Assembly: GCF_002216145.1 (NCBI RefSeq)
Contig: NZ_CP022278.1
Span: 1,798,001 to 1,862,000, forward strand
Reading direction: 5' to 3'
Length of the DNA: 64,000 nt
Origin: Neisseria chenwenguii
Lineage (GTDB): Bacteria; Pseudomonadota; Gammaproteobacteria; Burkholderiales; Neisseriaceae
Shown here: piece by piece, positions 11,009 through 18,923 of the stretch
Position numbering within the stretch: position 1 is the first letter of the stretch
How the letters are laid out: the number at the start of each line of letters is the position of its first letter
Notes under the pieces: generated by a model
Database searches by the model: none
Seen by the model: the letters and a program-made list of their open reading frames with translations, nothing else
What the model was told of the DNA's origin: nothing
Made by a program: the position numbers and the translations under genes

Positions 11009-12289
11009 ATGGAAAACTCATTGAAACAAGCCGCCCTCGATTTCCACGAATTCCCAGTGCCGGGCAAAATTTCCGTGACCCCGACCAAATCATTGACCAC
11101 TTCAAAAGACCTCGCGCTGGCCTATTCCCCGGGCGTTGCCGCGCCGTGTATGGAAATCCATGCCAACCCGCAGGATGCCTACAAATACACCGCCAAAGGC
11201 AATCTGGTTGCCGTGATTTCCAATGGCACCGCCGTTTTGGGCTTGGGCGACATCGGCGCATTGGCGGGCAAACCCGTGATGGAAGGCAAGGGCGTTTTGT
11301 TTAAAAAATTCGCCGGCGTGGACGTTTTCGACATCGAAATCAACGAAAAAGACCCGCAGAAACTGGTTGACATCATCGCCGCGCTCGAGCCGACTTTCGG
11401 CGGCATAAACCTCGAAGACATCAAAGCGCCCGAATGTTTCTACATCGAGCGCGAACTGCGCAAACGCTGCAACATTCCCGTGTTCCACGACGACCAGCAC
11501 GGTACTGCCATCATCACCGCCGCCGCCGTTTTAAACGCGGTGCGCTTTACCGGCCGAAAAATCGAAGAAGCCACGCTGGTCTGCTCGGGCGCCGGCGCCG
11601 CCGCGATTGCCTGTCTCAACCAGCTTTTAGCCGTCGGCCTGAAACGTGAAAACGTGACCGTTTGCGATTCCAAAGGCGTGATTTACAAAACCCGTGCAGA
11701 CAAAGACCGCATGGACGAGTCCAAACAGTTTTTCGCCATCGACGACAACGGCCAGCGCAATCTCGCCGACGCCGTCAGCGGCAAAGACATCTTCCTAGGC
11801 CTGTCCGGCGCCGACCTGCTCACGCCTGAAATGCTGAACACCATGAACGCCAAACCCATCGTGTTTGCCATGGCCAACCCCAATCCCGAAATCCTGCCGC
11901 CGCTGGCAAAAGCAACCCGCAGCGACGTGGTTATCGGTACCGGTCGTTCGGATTTCCCCAATCAAGTCAACAACGTATTGTGCTTCCCGTTTATCTTCCG
12001 CGGCGCGCTCGACTGCGGTGCGACCACCATCAACGAAGAAATGAAGCTCGCCTGCGTGTACGCGCTGGCTGATTTGGCGATGGAAGAAGTGCCGGAAGAA
12101 GTCATTGCCGCTTACGGCGAGAAATTCTCATTCGGCGCGGATTACCTCATCCCGACCGCCTTCGATCCGCGCCTGCTGCCGCGCGTAGCCGCCGCCACCG
12201 CCAAAGCCGCGATGGAAAGCGGCGTCGCCCCCCGCCCGATTGCGGATTTGGACGCATACGCGGCGAAACTGGCTGCAATGAAGTTGTGA
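11009..12289 (+). CDS. NAD(P)-dependent malic enzyme, short form
   Basis: It oxidatively decarboxylates malate to pyruvate, producing NAD(P)H. The start at ATG 11009 gives 426 residues, the length of the short bacterial malic enzymes without a C-terminal phosphotransacetylase domain. Visible blocks are YSPGVAAPC near residue 40, the metal/substrate segment HDDQHGTAI near residue 160, and the dinucleotide fold [16 protein letters not shown] near residue 190. The longer open frame upstream covers an uptake sequence and lacks homology. Cofactor preference cannot be read safely from the sequence. It sits between adhE and a terminator shared with the convergent cytochrome c' gene. Confidence 0.93.
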   Translation: MENSLKQAALDFHEFPVPGKISVTPTKSLTTSKDLALAYSPGVAAPCMEIHANPQDAYKYTAKGNLVAVISNGTAVLGLGDIGALAGKPVMEGKGVLFKKFAGVDVFDIEINEKDPQKLVDIIAALEPTFGGINLEDIKAPECFYIERELRKRCNIPVFHDDQHGTAIITAAAVLNAVRFTGRKIEEATLVCSGAGAAAIACLNQLLAVGLKRENVTVCDSKGVIYKTRADKDRMDESKQFFAIDDNGQRNLADAVSGKDIFLGLSGADLLTPEMLNTMNAKPIVFAMANPNPEILPPLAKATRSDVVIGTGRSDFPNQVNNVLCFPFIFRGALDCGATTINEEMKLACVYALADLAMEEVPEEVIAAYGEKFSFGADYLIPTAFDPRLLPRVAAATAKAAMESGVAPRPIADLDAYAAKLAAMKL

Positions 12290-12311
12290 TTTTTTGAGTT
12301 GGTTAAACAAC

Positions 12312-12346
12312 AAAGGCCGTCTGAATTTCAGACGGCCTTTTGTTTT
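12312..12346. terminator. Inverted uptake-sequence pair, bidirectional terminator
   Basis: AAAGGCCGTCTGA and TCAGACGGCCTTT form a stem followed by T-rich sequence between the convergent malic enzyme and cytochrome c' genes. Confidence 0.85.
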
Positions 12347-12374
12347 ACTGAATCAAAACCAAAAAAATCAAACC

Positions 12375-12821
12375 TTAATCCGGCATTCTGTAAGACTTGT
12401 GGCAGGATTTGCAGCTTGCGCCGGCTTCGCCGTAGGCCGCTTTTATTTCTTCCAGATTGCCGCCTTGCGCGGCGGTATTGAGTTTTTCGACCGCTTGGCG
12501 GAACTTGTCTTCTTCCGCCTTAAACTTGGCTTGATCCTGCCAGATGGCGGGCAGCGCTTCGCCGTTGCCCTGCGGGTCGGACTGGAAATGTTTGAACGGC
12601 TCTTTGCTCGATTCGGCAAACACCGCCGCGGCTTTTTTGAATTTTTCCACTTCGTAGGCCGTTTCGCCTTTGACCATTTTGCCCATTTCGGAAAACTCGG
12701 GCATCATGGATTTAAACGCGGCGGATCGTTCTTCGGAAATCGGGCCTTTAGCTTTAGTCGTGCCGCCGCTACAGGCGGTCAGCGCCAATGCGGCCAGCGT
12801 GAGGAAGATGGAGGTTTTCAT
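12375..12821 (-). CDS. cycP: Cytochrome c' lipoprotein
   Basis: A 148-residue c-type cytochrome. It starts with a lipoprotein signal (MKTSIFLTLAALALTACSGG, lipobox LTAC), so it should be lipid-anchored on the periplasmic side. The C-terminus carries CKSCH (haem attachment at Cys137, Cys140, His141), the C-terminal location typical of the four-helix cytochromes c'. In Neisseria a cytochrome c' lipoprotein is known to protect against nitric oxide; the same role is inferred here. It is a single-gene unit, convergent with the malic enzyme gene. Confidence 0.88.
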   Translation of the reverse strand: MKTSIFLTLAALALTACSGGTTKAKGPISEERSAAFKSMMPEFSEMGKMVKGETAYEVEKFKKAAAVFAESSKEPFKHFQSDPQGNGEALPAIWQDQAKFKAEEDKFRQAVEKLNTAAQGGNLEEIKAAYGEAGASCKSCHKSYRMPD

Positions 12822-12941
12822 GGTTTGTGTGTCCTTGTAGTGGTATGATTGTTCCGCTGCTGTTGGGATTGCGGCGTCTTCAGACGGCCGTCTGAAAAAA
12901 TCATTATACTGAATTTATATGGAAAACGAAAGGAACGCGTT

Positions 12942-13772
12942 ATGGCGGTTTTGATTACGGGTGCATCGGCGGGATTTGGCGAGGCGATGTGCCGAATGTT
13001 TATTAATGCGGGTTACAGCGTGATTGGCGCGGCCCGGCGCAAGGAGAAGCTGGACGCTTTGGCGGCGGAGTTCGGCGAACGGTTTTATCCGCTGGAAATG
13101 GACGTTTCCAAAAACGAATCCATCAAAAACGCGCTGGAAAGCCTGCCGGAAAACTTCGCCGAAATCGACTGCCTGATCAACAACGCAGGCTTGGCGCTGG
13201 GCTTGGAAAGCGCCGACAAAGCGGATTTCGGCGACTGGGAAACCATGATCCAAACCAACATCATCGGCCTGACTTTCCTGATCCGTCAGGTGTTGCCTCA
13301 GATGGTCGGGCGAAAACAGGGCTACATCATCAATTTGGGCTCGATTGCGGGCACTTATCCCTATCCCGGCGGCAATGTTTACGGCGCGACCAAAGCCTTT
13401 GTGAAACAGTTTTCGCTCAACCTGCGCGCCGATTTGGTGGGAACGGGCGTGCGCGTGAGCAATATCGAGCCGGGCTTGTGCGGCGGAACCGAATTTTCCA
13501 ACGTGCGCTTCAAAGGCGACGACGAACGCGCGGCGAAACTGTATGAAAACGTCGAATACATCCGCCCCGAAGACGTGGCCGAAACCGCGCTGTGGCTGTA
13601 CCGCCGCCCCGCGCATATGAACGTCAACCGCATCGAAATCATGCCTGTGGCGCAGAGCTTCAGCGCGCTGGCGGTTCACAAAGAAGCCCTGCCGCCTGCG
13701 CCGGTGGAAACGGCGGATTTTGAGAAACAAAGTATGTCGCTGTTTCAAAAGATTAAAAGCTGGTTTAAATAG
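12942..13772 (+). CDS. Short-chain dehydrogenase/reductase, YdfG-like
   Basis: A classical SDR of 276 residues with the cofactor motif TGASAGFG (residues 5-12), the NNAG element near residue 83, catalytic Ser in LGSIAG and the YGATK catalytic pair near residues 146-150. The order and spacing resemble E. coli YdfG, an NADP-dependent serine/3-hydroxy acid dehydrogenase, but the C-terminus carries about 28 extra residues ending FQKIKSWFK. The start ATG 12942 follows AAAGGA. The longer open frame begins in an uptake sequence. The arginine after the first strand (AARRKEK) suggests NADP. Substrate unknown. Confidence 0.88.
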   Translation: MAVLITGASAGFGEAMCRMFINAGYSVIGAARRKEKLDALAAEFGERFYPLEMDVSKNESIKNALESLPENFAEIDCLINNAGLALGLESADKADFGDWETMIQTNIIGLTFLIRQVLPQMVGRKQGYIINLGSIAGTYPYPGGNVYGATKAFVKQFSLNLRADLVGTGVRVSNIEPGLCGGTEFSNVRFKGDDERAAKLYENVEYIRPEDVAETALWLYRRPAHMNVNRIEIMPVAQSFSALAVHKEALPPAPVETADFEKQSMSLFQKIKSWFK

Positions 13773-13785
13773 GATTTGAATCATG

Positions 13786-13817
13786 AAAAGGCCGTCTGAA
13801 AATTCAGACGGCCTTTG
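13786..13817. terminator. Inverted uptake-sequence pair, bidirectional terminator
   Basis: AAAAGGCCGTCTGAA and TTCAGACGGCCTTT pair between the convergent SDR and yoeB genes. Confidence 0.85.
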
Positions 13818-13819
13818 GT

Positions 13820-14087
13820 TTATTCCGTGTAGTGAAAGCGCAGCGCAATCAGATAAATCCCGCTGTTGTCGGCTTTGTAAACAATGCGGTGTTCGTGGTT
13901 GATGCGGCGGCTGTAATAGCCCGACAGGCTGTGGCGCAGCGGCCCGGGTTTGCCTAATCCTTCAAACGGGTTGTGCTGTATATCTTTAATCAGCAGATTG
14001 ATCCGTTTGAGTACGGCTTTGTCGGTTTGCTGCCGGTTGCCAGTAAAGATAGTCTGCCCACGCATCATCGGTGAAGTGCAGCATCAT
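13820..14087 (-). pseudogene. yoeB: YoeB-type toxin, frameshifted near the N-terminus
   Basis: From ATG at 14087, overlapping the antitoxin stop by four bases (ATGA), the frame reads MMLHFTDDAWADYLYWQ, the normal start of a YoeB ribosome-dependent mRNA interferase. The remainder (QQTDKAVLKRINLLIKD, then NPFEGLGKP and the C-terminal RFHYTE block) is in a different frame. About seven extra bases lie near 14033-14040, where TGCCGGTTGCC contains an imperfect duplication of TTGCC. Removing them restores a continuous toxin of normal size. An internal ATG at 14068 could open a variant lacking the first strand and helix. Most likely an inactivated toxin; a sequencing error is the alternative. Confidence 0.8.
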
Positions 14088-14335
14088 TTGTCAAGCTCAC
14101 GGACAGCGGTATTGCCGACTTCCACTTCGGCAATACCTTTGGCCAAACGCGCAGCATTGACGGGGTTGGAGAGCAGGTAGGCGGTTTTGGTTAAGGCATT
14201 GTATTCGTTGATGTCGAGTAAGACTGCCGCCGCGCCGCCCGAGCGGGTAATCAGCACGGGTTCGGCATTATCGGCCACGCGGTCGAGCATGGCGGCAAGA
14301 TTTTTGCGGAAATCGGAAGCGTGGACGGCAAACAT
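14084..14335 (-). CDS. yefM: YefM/Phd-family antitoxin
   Basis: An 83-residue Phd/YefM antitoxin: MFAVHASDFRKNLAAMLDRVADNAEPVLITRSGGAAAVLLDINEYNAL shows the N-terminal dimer/DNA-binding fold with the conserved PVLITR segment, followed by a short toxin-binding tail. It overlaps the yoeB start by four bases. Upstream, TTTGTAC and GTACAAA arms resemble the TGTACA-type operators of YefM. With the toxin apparently broken, this gene may persist as an orphan antitoxin. Confidence 0.9.
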   Translation of the reverse strand: MFAVHASDFRKNLAAMLDRVADNAEPVLITRSGGAAAVLLDINEYNALTKTAYLLSNPVNAARLAKGIAEVEVGNTAVRELDK

Positions 14336-14351
14336 GGTTTTTTCCTAGTAT

Positions 14352-14373
14352 TTTGTACCTGATAACGTACAAA
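14352..14373. promoter_or_regulatory. Palindromic operator-like site of yefM-yoeB
   Basis: TTTGTAC (14352-14358) and GTACAAA (14367-14373) are a perfect inverted repeat 17 bases upstream of the yefM start. YefM of E. coli is known to recognise TGTACA-containing palindromes. Confidence 0.55.
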
Positions 14374-14479
14374 TTAAACGCAAAATTGTCAAACGATCCG
14401 TATTTTTCAGACGGCCTGACCGCATCTGCATTACCCGTTATAATGTACTTCATCTTCCATGCCGTCTGAAAAAACCGTT

Positions 14480-14950
14480 ATGAACGCATTCAAACAGAAA
14501 ATCCTCGAGCAGGCCGCGCGCGACGGGGTGCAGGTGACTGCGCTGCGCGAGCAGGTTTTAGACATCATTTTGCAGCAAACGGGCGTCATCAAAGCCTATA
14601 CTGTTTTATCGCTGATGCAGCAGCAGAGCAGCGGTGCCGTCGCCCCGCCTACCGCCTACCGCGCGCTTGATTTTTGGGCGGAGCAGGGCGTTTTGCACAA
14701 AGTGGCTGCGGTCAACGGCTATGTTTTGTGCAGCCACGCGCAGCACGAATGCGGCGACCACTGCTACGACGAAGAAGCAGAAGCGCACCACAGTGCGTTT
14801 ATTCTGGTCTGCACCGAATGCGGCGCAGTTGACGAACAGACTTTAAGCAGAGAATGGGCGGCGCTGCGCGCCGGCGTTGCCGACAGCGGCTTTACTTTGA
14901 AAGAAGAACACGTTGTTTTAACAGGAATTTGTAAAAAATGTCATCCGTAA
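14480..14950 (+). CDS. zur: Fur-family zinc uptake regulator Zur
   Basis: A 156-residue winged-helix metalloregulator. The N-terminal DNA-binding domain contains VTALREQVLDIILQQ and PPTAYRALDFWAEQGVLHKV. The metal region is HECGDHCYDEEAEAHHSAFILVCTECGAVDE followed by CKKC, giving the His-rich sensory site and the four-cysteine structural zinc site seen in Zur rather than Fur. The upstream frame MPSEKTV is encoded by an uptake sequence, so ATG at 14480 is preferred. Its last 13 bases overlap the GTPase gene, so the two are co-translated. It should repress zinc-uptake genes when zinc is replete. Confidence 0.88.
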   Translation: MNAFKQKILEQAARDGVQVTALREQVLDIILQQTGVIKAYTVLSLMQQQSSGAVAPPTAYRALDFWAEQGVLHKVAAVNGYVLCSHAQHECGDHCYDEEAEAHHSAFILVCTECGAVDEQTLSREWAALRAGVADSGFTLKEEHVVLTGICKKCHP

Positions 14951-15867
14951 AGAAAACCAAAGTCCACCTGGTTGCCGGCTTTTTGGGAACAGGCAAAACC
15001 ACCGCGCTCAAAAGCCTGATGGCGCAGAAAGACCCGAATGAAAAATGGGTGATTGTCGTCAACGAATTCGGCGAAATCGGTATCGACGGCGCTGTTTTGA
15101 GTGACAACGGCATTCCCGTGGCCGAAATCGCCGGCGGCTGCCTCTGCTGCACCGCCGGCGCGCAGATGGGGCAGACCGTGCAGAAAATGCTGCGCGACGC
15201 CGAGCCCGACCGCCTGATGATCGAAGCCAGCGGCTTGGCGCACGCCGCCAGCGTGATTGACGAACTCAAAGCCAAACCGCTCGACCAACTGCTCGAAATC
15301 GCCACCGTGTTTACCGTTGTCGATCCGCGCCAGTTTATCAGCCCTGATTACGCCCAACAGGCACTGTATAAAGACCAAATCGGCGTTTGCGACGTTTTGG
15401 TGGCGAGCAAAACCGACTTGTGCACGCCTGAGCAGATGGACGAATTCTACGACAAAGCGGCGAAACTCTTTCCACCGAAGGCCAAAGTGGTCGAAGTGCA
15501 AAATGCGCAGCTCGACATCCGCTGGCTCGACATTCCCGTTATCGAAAAATCCCGCTACCGCCTCAAAGCCCTGCCGGACAACACCATGGGTTTTCAGTCC
15601 GAAGGTTTCACCTTCCCCGCCGGCCGTGATTTCGACGGTGAAAAATTAACCAAATTTTTCAATGATCTGCCGAAAATGACTGAAGGCTTGGTGCGCGCCA
15701 AAGGTGTGTTTCAAGTATTGGGAACATGGGTCTGGCTCAACTGGGTGGACGGCCAATGGGGCGCCAACCAAGTCTCATGGCGGCGCGATTCGCGTTTTGA
15801 ACTCATCGCCAAATCGTTTGACGCGGATCTGATTGAAAAATGCTTGAACGAGGCGTTGGAGAAATAG
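14938..15867 (+). CDS. CobW/COG0523-family GTPase, probable zinc metallochaperone
   Basis: A 309-residue G3E GTPase. Walker A is GFLGTGKTTALK (residues 15-26), the conserved metal-binding CxCC motif is GGCLCC near residue 64, and the guanine-specificity motif is SKTD near residue 153. The C-terminal CobW domain follows. COG0523 proteins with CxCC next to Zur are usually zinc chaperones induced by zinc starvation. The 13-base overlap with zur supports that role here. A cobalamin role is unlikely since no cobalamin genes are near. Substrate assignment is inference. Confidence 0.88.
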   Translation: MSSVKKTKVHLVAGFLGTGKTTALKSLMAQKDPNEKWVIVVNEFGEIGIDGAVLSDNGIPVAEIAGGCLCCTAGAQMGQTVQKMLRDAEPDRLMIEASGLAHAASVIDELKAKPLDQLLEIATVFTVVDPRQFISPDYAQQALYKDQIGVCDVLVASKTDLCTPEQMDEFYDKAAKLFPPKAKVVEVQNAQLDIRWLDIPVIEKSRYRLKALPDNTMGFQSEGFTFPAGRDFDGEKLTKFFNDLPKMTEGLVRAKGVFQVLGTWVWLNWVDGQWGANQVSWRRDSRFELIAKSFDADLIEKCLNEALEK

Positions 15868-15885
15868 GCCGTCTGAAAACCGGCG

Positions 15886-16041
15886 GCGCGTGCCAAAGCC
15901 TTAATCGAACAGGGCAAAGGACTTTGCCGCCAGACAGTGTTGTAAACCGATAAAACCAACCTCATCGGCAACCGTCTGTATCCCGCCTGTGTTTTTGAGC
16001 TGCAAGATCACGGCAATTTTTACGAATTGCGCAATGAATGA
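15886..16041 (+). pseudogene. Remnant of a GNAT-type acetyltransferase C-terminus
   Basis: Read in one frame, this stretch gives ARAKALIEQGKG, an in-frame TAA (15943-15945), then TDKTNLIGNRLYPACVFELQ and DHGNFYELRNE before a stop. The T-N-x-x-G-N-x-L-Y...F pattern followed by NFYE resembles the end of GNAT acetyltransferases (usually ALYxxxGF). No upstream half remains, since an uptake sequence and the CobW gene adjoin directly. A weak, short match, so only a suggestion. Confidence 0.4.
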
Positions 16042-16059
16042 TCTGTGCCCCCGATTAAG

Positions 16060-16092
16060 AAAAGGCCGTCTGAATGTTCAGACGGCCTTTTG
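16060..16092. terminator. Inverted uptake-sequence pair, terminator
   Basis: AAAAGGCCGTCTGAA and TTCAGACGGCCTTTT, placed after the zur/GTPase operon and before the 3' end of the convergent unknown gene. Confidence 0.85.
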
Positions 16093-16101
16093 GGATGATC
16101 C

Positions 16102-16785
16102 TCAAAGGAATTTTGCTGCAAGATAGCCGATGGCGATTAAAGCAATCATTCCGAAAGCCACCAATGTTCCGATAATGAGCTTTTGCCGTTTGGCGGTTTT
16201 TATGGCCAGCATATTGGGGTTGTGTCCCAGCTCTTCCTGCAGTTTTTCTTCCAATTCTGCGCGAATTTGTTTGCGCAGACGTTTTTCTTCCTGCTCTTTT
16301 TCTAGTCGCAGCATGTGCTCGATTTCGGCTTGGCGTTTGTGTTCGAACGCCAGTTTTTCCTGCCATTCGATACGCTTGCGGTTGATCGTTTGTGCGTTTG
16401 TTCCGGCAAAATGGAAGTGGCAGACTTTACACTCAGTATCGTCAAGATTTTCGATAATGGTGTTGCAGACGGGGCATTGGTGCAGATTGTTGGATGCGGC
16501 ACTCAGCGCTTCTTTGTCATCCGGTTTTTCTTCTTCGGTCAGTGCCATCGAATGGCGGATGATAACGTCCAATCCCAGATAACTGAAATATTGATGGGCG
16601 TTTTCACGTTCGTCTAACGTACAGTTTTCGGCGATGATGACTTGCGCGCGCTCTACCAGCGAATTGACTAAATCCGTCGCTTCATTTTCAGGCAGATTAT
16701 CGTAGATGCAGGCATTGACCCGCTCACGATCAACGCCGGGTGGATAGGAGACGTATACATCATAAAATTTTTCAGGTTGTTTCAT
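16102..16785 (-). CDS. Unknown protein with zinc ribbon, coiled coil and C-terminal membrane anchor
   Basis: 227 residues, family not recognised. Residues 1-95 form a soluble region (MKQPEKFYDVYVSYPPGVDR...). Residues about 104-125 contain CPVCN and CKVCHFHF, a four-cysteine zinc-ribbon pair. Residues about 135-190 are strongly charged and helical (a likely coiled coil rich in Glu, Lys, Arg). The last 25 residues (LIIGTLVAFGMIALIAIGYLAAKFL) are a single membrane segment, so it looks tail-anchored. It is a single-gene unit, convergent with the GTPase gene. Function not assignable; a membrane-tethered assembly or sensing protein is one possibility. Confidence 0.8.
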   Translation of the reverse strand: MKQPEKFYDVYVSYPPGVDRERVNACIYDNLPENEATDLVNSLVERAQVIIAENCTLDERENAHQYFSYLGLDVIIRHSMALTEEEKPDDKEALSAASNNLHQCPVCNTIIENLDDTECKVCHFHFAGTNAQTINRKRIEWQEKLAFEHKRQAEIEHMLRLEKEQEEKRLRKQIRAELEEKLQEELGHNPNMLAIKTAKRQKLIIGTLVAFGMIALIAIGYLAAKFL

Positions 16786-17111
16786 TTTGTTCCCATGAAT
16801 GAATCGTATGAATACTTAATCGTCATTAGAGCCGTTTGGAAATTAACATGCAAACGGTTGTGGACGACATGTTGTGCCGTATGGAATATTGAATGCGATT
16901 AAGTCGGTTTGTCTCTGAAAACGGATGAAAGGACATTTTATACGATAAACACCCGTTTTATTATATTTAAATGACGTTAGAATATCCGGGCTGTCGACGG
17001 CCTATTGTGATAATTTCGTATTATTATTATAAGATAGGTGGAGATAATTTCAAAGCGAATAAAAGATAGGCCGTCTGAATCTGGCGACGGCCTACGCTGT
17101 TTTACAACTCC
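16786..17111. other. AT-rich gap between the unknown gene and erpA
   Basis: About 325 bases, AT-rich around 16920-17060, with one uptake sequence at about 17070 and no convincing open frame. It presumably holds the promoter of the unknown gene at 16785. Confidence 0.6.
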
Positions 17112-17450
17112 TCAAACAGAGAATGATGATCCGCAACCGCAGGTGGTTTCTGCATTGGGGTTGCGAATGACAAATTGCGAACCTTGCAGACTTTCGGTGT
17201 AATCAATTTCTGCACCGACCAAGTATTGGTAGCTCATTGGATCAACGAGGAAGGTCAGGCCGTTTTTATTGATTTCAAAATCATCGTCGTTTTTGATTTC
17301 GTCAAAGGTAAAACCGTATTGGAAACCCGAACAACCACCGCCGTTTACAAAAACGCGCAGTTTGAGCTCGGGATTGTTTTCTTCGGCAATCAAATCGGCT
17401 ACTTTGGTGCAGCAGCTGTCGGTGAAGAGAATAGGGCTATCGTCTGACAT
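17112..17450 (-). CDS. erpA: Iron-sulfur cluster insertion protein ErpA
   Basis: A 112-residue A-type Fe-S carrier that delivers clusters to apoproteins. The family's three cysteines are present: one in [11 protein letters not shown] near residue 40 and the pair in TTCGCGSSF at the C-terminus. The residues around [12 protein letters not shown] match the ErpA/IscA fold. No other Fe-S assembly genes are in the window, as is usual for erpA. Confident at the family level; ErpA rather than IscA rests on [14 protein letters not shown]. Confidence 0.93.
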   Translation of the reverse strand: MSDDSPILFTDSCCTKVADLIAEENNPELKLRVFVNGGGCSGFQYGFTFDEIKNDDDFEINKNGLTFLVDPMSYQYLVGAEIDYTESLQGSQFVIRNPNAETTCGCGSSFSV

Positions 17451-17545
17451 GATGTGTTTCCTTTAATATGAATGTTATGCGTATTCTCGCGCAAAGTATC
17501 ACTCAAGGCAAATTTGGTTGAATCCGGGAAATTCAATAGAAAGCA

Positions 17546-18232
17546 TCAAATATTTCGGCCAAACCATTCCACACGGCCGATTACAGCCACGTCGTCCGTC
17601 AGGTTTCTCAAATCAATTTCAAAGGTCGGATAGGCTTCGTTGGCCGAAATGACGTTTACGATTCCGCCGGGCATCAGCTGTAAACGCTTAACAAGCAGGT
17701 TTTCATTGATGCGTAAAACATACAGGCCGTCGCGGGGCGTGGTTTCTCCATGATTGACGAGAATCGAGTCGCCGTCATTCAGAACGCCTTCCATCGAATC
17801 GCCTTTAACGGAGATAACTGAGAGATTTTTAGTATCGCGGGTAACGTAGTTTTCAATCCAATAACGGCGGAATGCCATTGCAAAAACGGGTTTTTCATCG
17901 GCGACCAACCGTCCGTGCCCGGCTGCGGCCTGAATATCGTAACGGGGAACGAAGACGAAGTCGTCAATATCAACCGGATTGCCAAGTGTATCGCAAACGG
18001 AGTGTACAGAAGATGAGGCACTCGGAAAGGGTTCTCCTTCTCCTGTTAGCAGCCAGTCAATGCTGCATCCTTTTAATTGTTTGATTTTTTTTAATGTTTC
18101 TGATTTTGGTAAACCTCCGTCGTTCCAAATCCGACTAAAGCCGGCAATAGTCATATCAATGTCAGCAGCAATTTTGGCCTGTCTGGCTTCACCTTTCCAT
18201 AAGTAAATCAGTCTGTCTTTGAAAGTGTCCAC
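17546..18232 (-). CDS. S24-family LexA/CI-like repressor
   Basis: A 228-residue self-cleaving repressor. The N-terminal helix-turn-helix region covers roughly residues 15-60 (ARQAKIAADIDMTIAGFSRIW). A linker holds the likely Ala-Gly cleavage site at residues 104-105 (QAAAGHG). The C-terminal S24 peptidase domain has the catalytic Ser146 (KGDSMEG) and Lys182 (LLVKRLQ). Such proteins are usually phage repressors, but no phage genes flank it, so it is an orphan whose targets are unknown. The gap upstream has a direct repeat TAGTATGAT (18255 and 18376) that could be an operator. Confidence 0.88.
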   Translation of the reverse strand: MDTFKDRLIYLWKGEARQAKIAADIDMTIAGFSRIWNDGGLPKSETLKKIKQLKGCSIDWLLTGEGEPFPSASSSVHSVCDTLGNPVDIDDFVFVPRYDIQAAAGHGRLVADEKPVFAMAFRRYWIENYVTRDTKNLSVISVKGDSMEGVLNDGDSILVNHGETTPRDGLYVLRINENLLVKRLQLMPGGIVNVISANEAYPTFEIDLRNLTDDVAVIGRVEWFGRNI

Positions 18233-18530
18233 AGCAAATCCTTATTTTAAGAGATAGTATGATTTTTCATATTTCTACTTTGAGTATTATGCAGAATTCT
18301 ACATCATATTTGCGAAAAATGTAAGAAAAAAATTAGTTCAACTAAGAAAAAGTATTTGATTTTTTGAGTTTTGCTTAGTATGATGATTCAAAAGTCAATT
18401 CTTGGATTGGCGTATGTTTTAAAAATATACTGTTAAACCAATAATTTATATTTATTATGAGGAGGTTTGCCGGAAAAAGAGTTTGAGTGGATATAACGTG
18501 AAAGTAAGATTTTTCTGAAAGGAACGAGAA
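18233..18530. promoter_or_regulatory. AT-rich divergent intergenic region with TAGTATGAT repeats
   Basis: About 300 very AT-rich bases between the S24 repressor and the small exported protein, which diverge. TAGTATGAT occurs at 18255-18263 and 18376-18384. Both divergent promoters probably lie here. AGGAGG at 18461-18466 is too far from the next start to serve it. Confidence 0.45.
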
Positions 18531-18806
18531 ATGAACGGTTTGCGTAAAAATACTTGTTTGGCAGTTGCTGCACTGGCATTGGGTTCGGTTGCATTCCCTG
18601 TCAGCTATTCTGAGGCTCAGTCGGCAGATATGCGGTTTTCGGCACAGGAGTGTGAGCAGTTGTCCCGTTCCGATTTGCGGAGCATGGATACCCGTCAGCG
18701 CAGAATGGGGCTGCAATGTGACATGGTTGAGTCTTCGCACGACTGGGAGCAGCAATATGGAAGCCTGAATTCAACTGAGCTTACTGAGGGTGTCGTTTTG
18801 GAGTGA
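18531..18806 (+). CDS. Small exported protein of unknown function (91 aa)
   Basis: Residues 1-29 form a signal peptide (MNGLRKNTCLAVAALALGSV, then a cleavage region ending SEAQSA). The mature part of about 60 residues is hydrophilic, with two cysteines (QECEQL and LQCDMV) that could form one disulfide, and an acidic end (TELTEGVVLE). The start follows GAAAGGAACGAG. Not recognised. It diverges from the S24 repressor and precedes yejB in the same direction with a 117-base gap, so it could be a target of that repressor. Confidence 0.7.
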   Translation: MNGLRKNTCLAVAALALGSVAFPVSYSEAQSADMRFSAQECEQLSRSDLRSMDTRQRRMGLQCDMVESSHDWEQQYGSLNSTELTEGVVLE

Positions 18807-18923
18807 GTATGGTATAACGGCGGTTAATAATGGGACTGTGTTGTAAATTATGCAGATGCAGTTTTTAAAACGCCTTCCTTTCAGACGGCTTGGGTTGGGA
18901 TACGGATAAGGAAATCTGATTTT

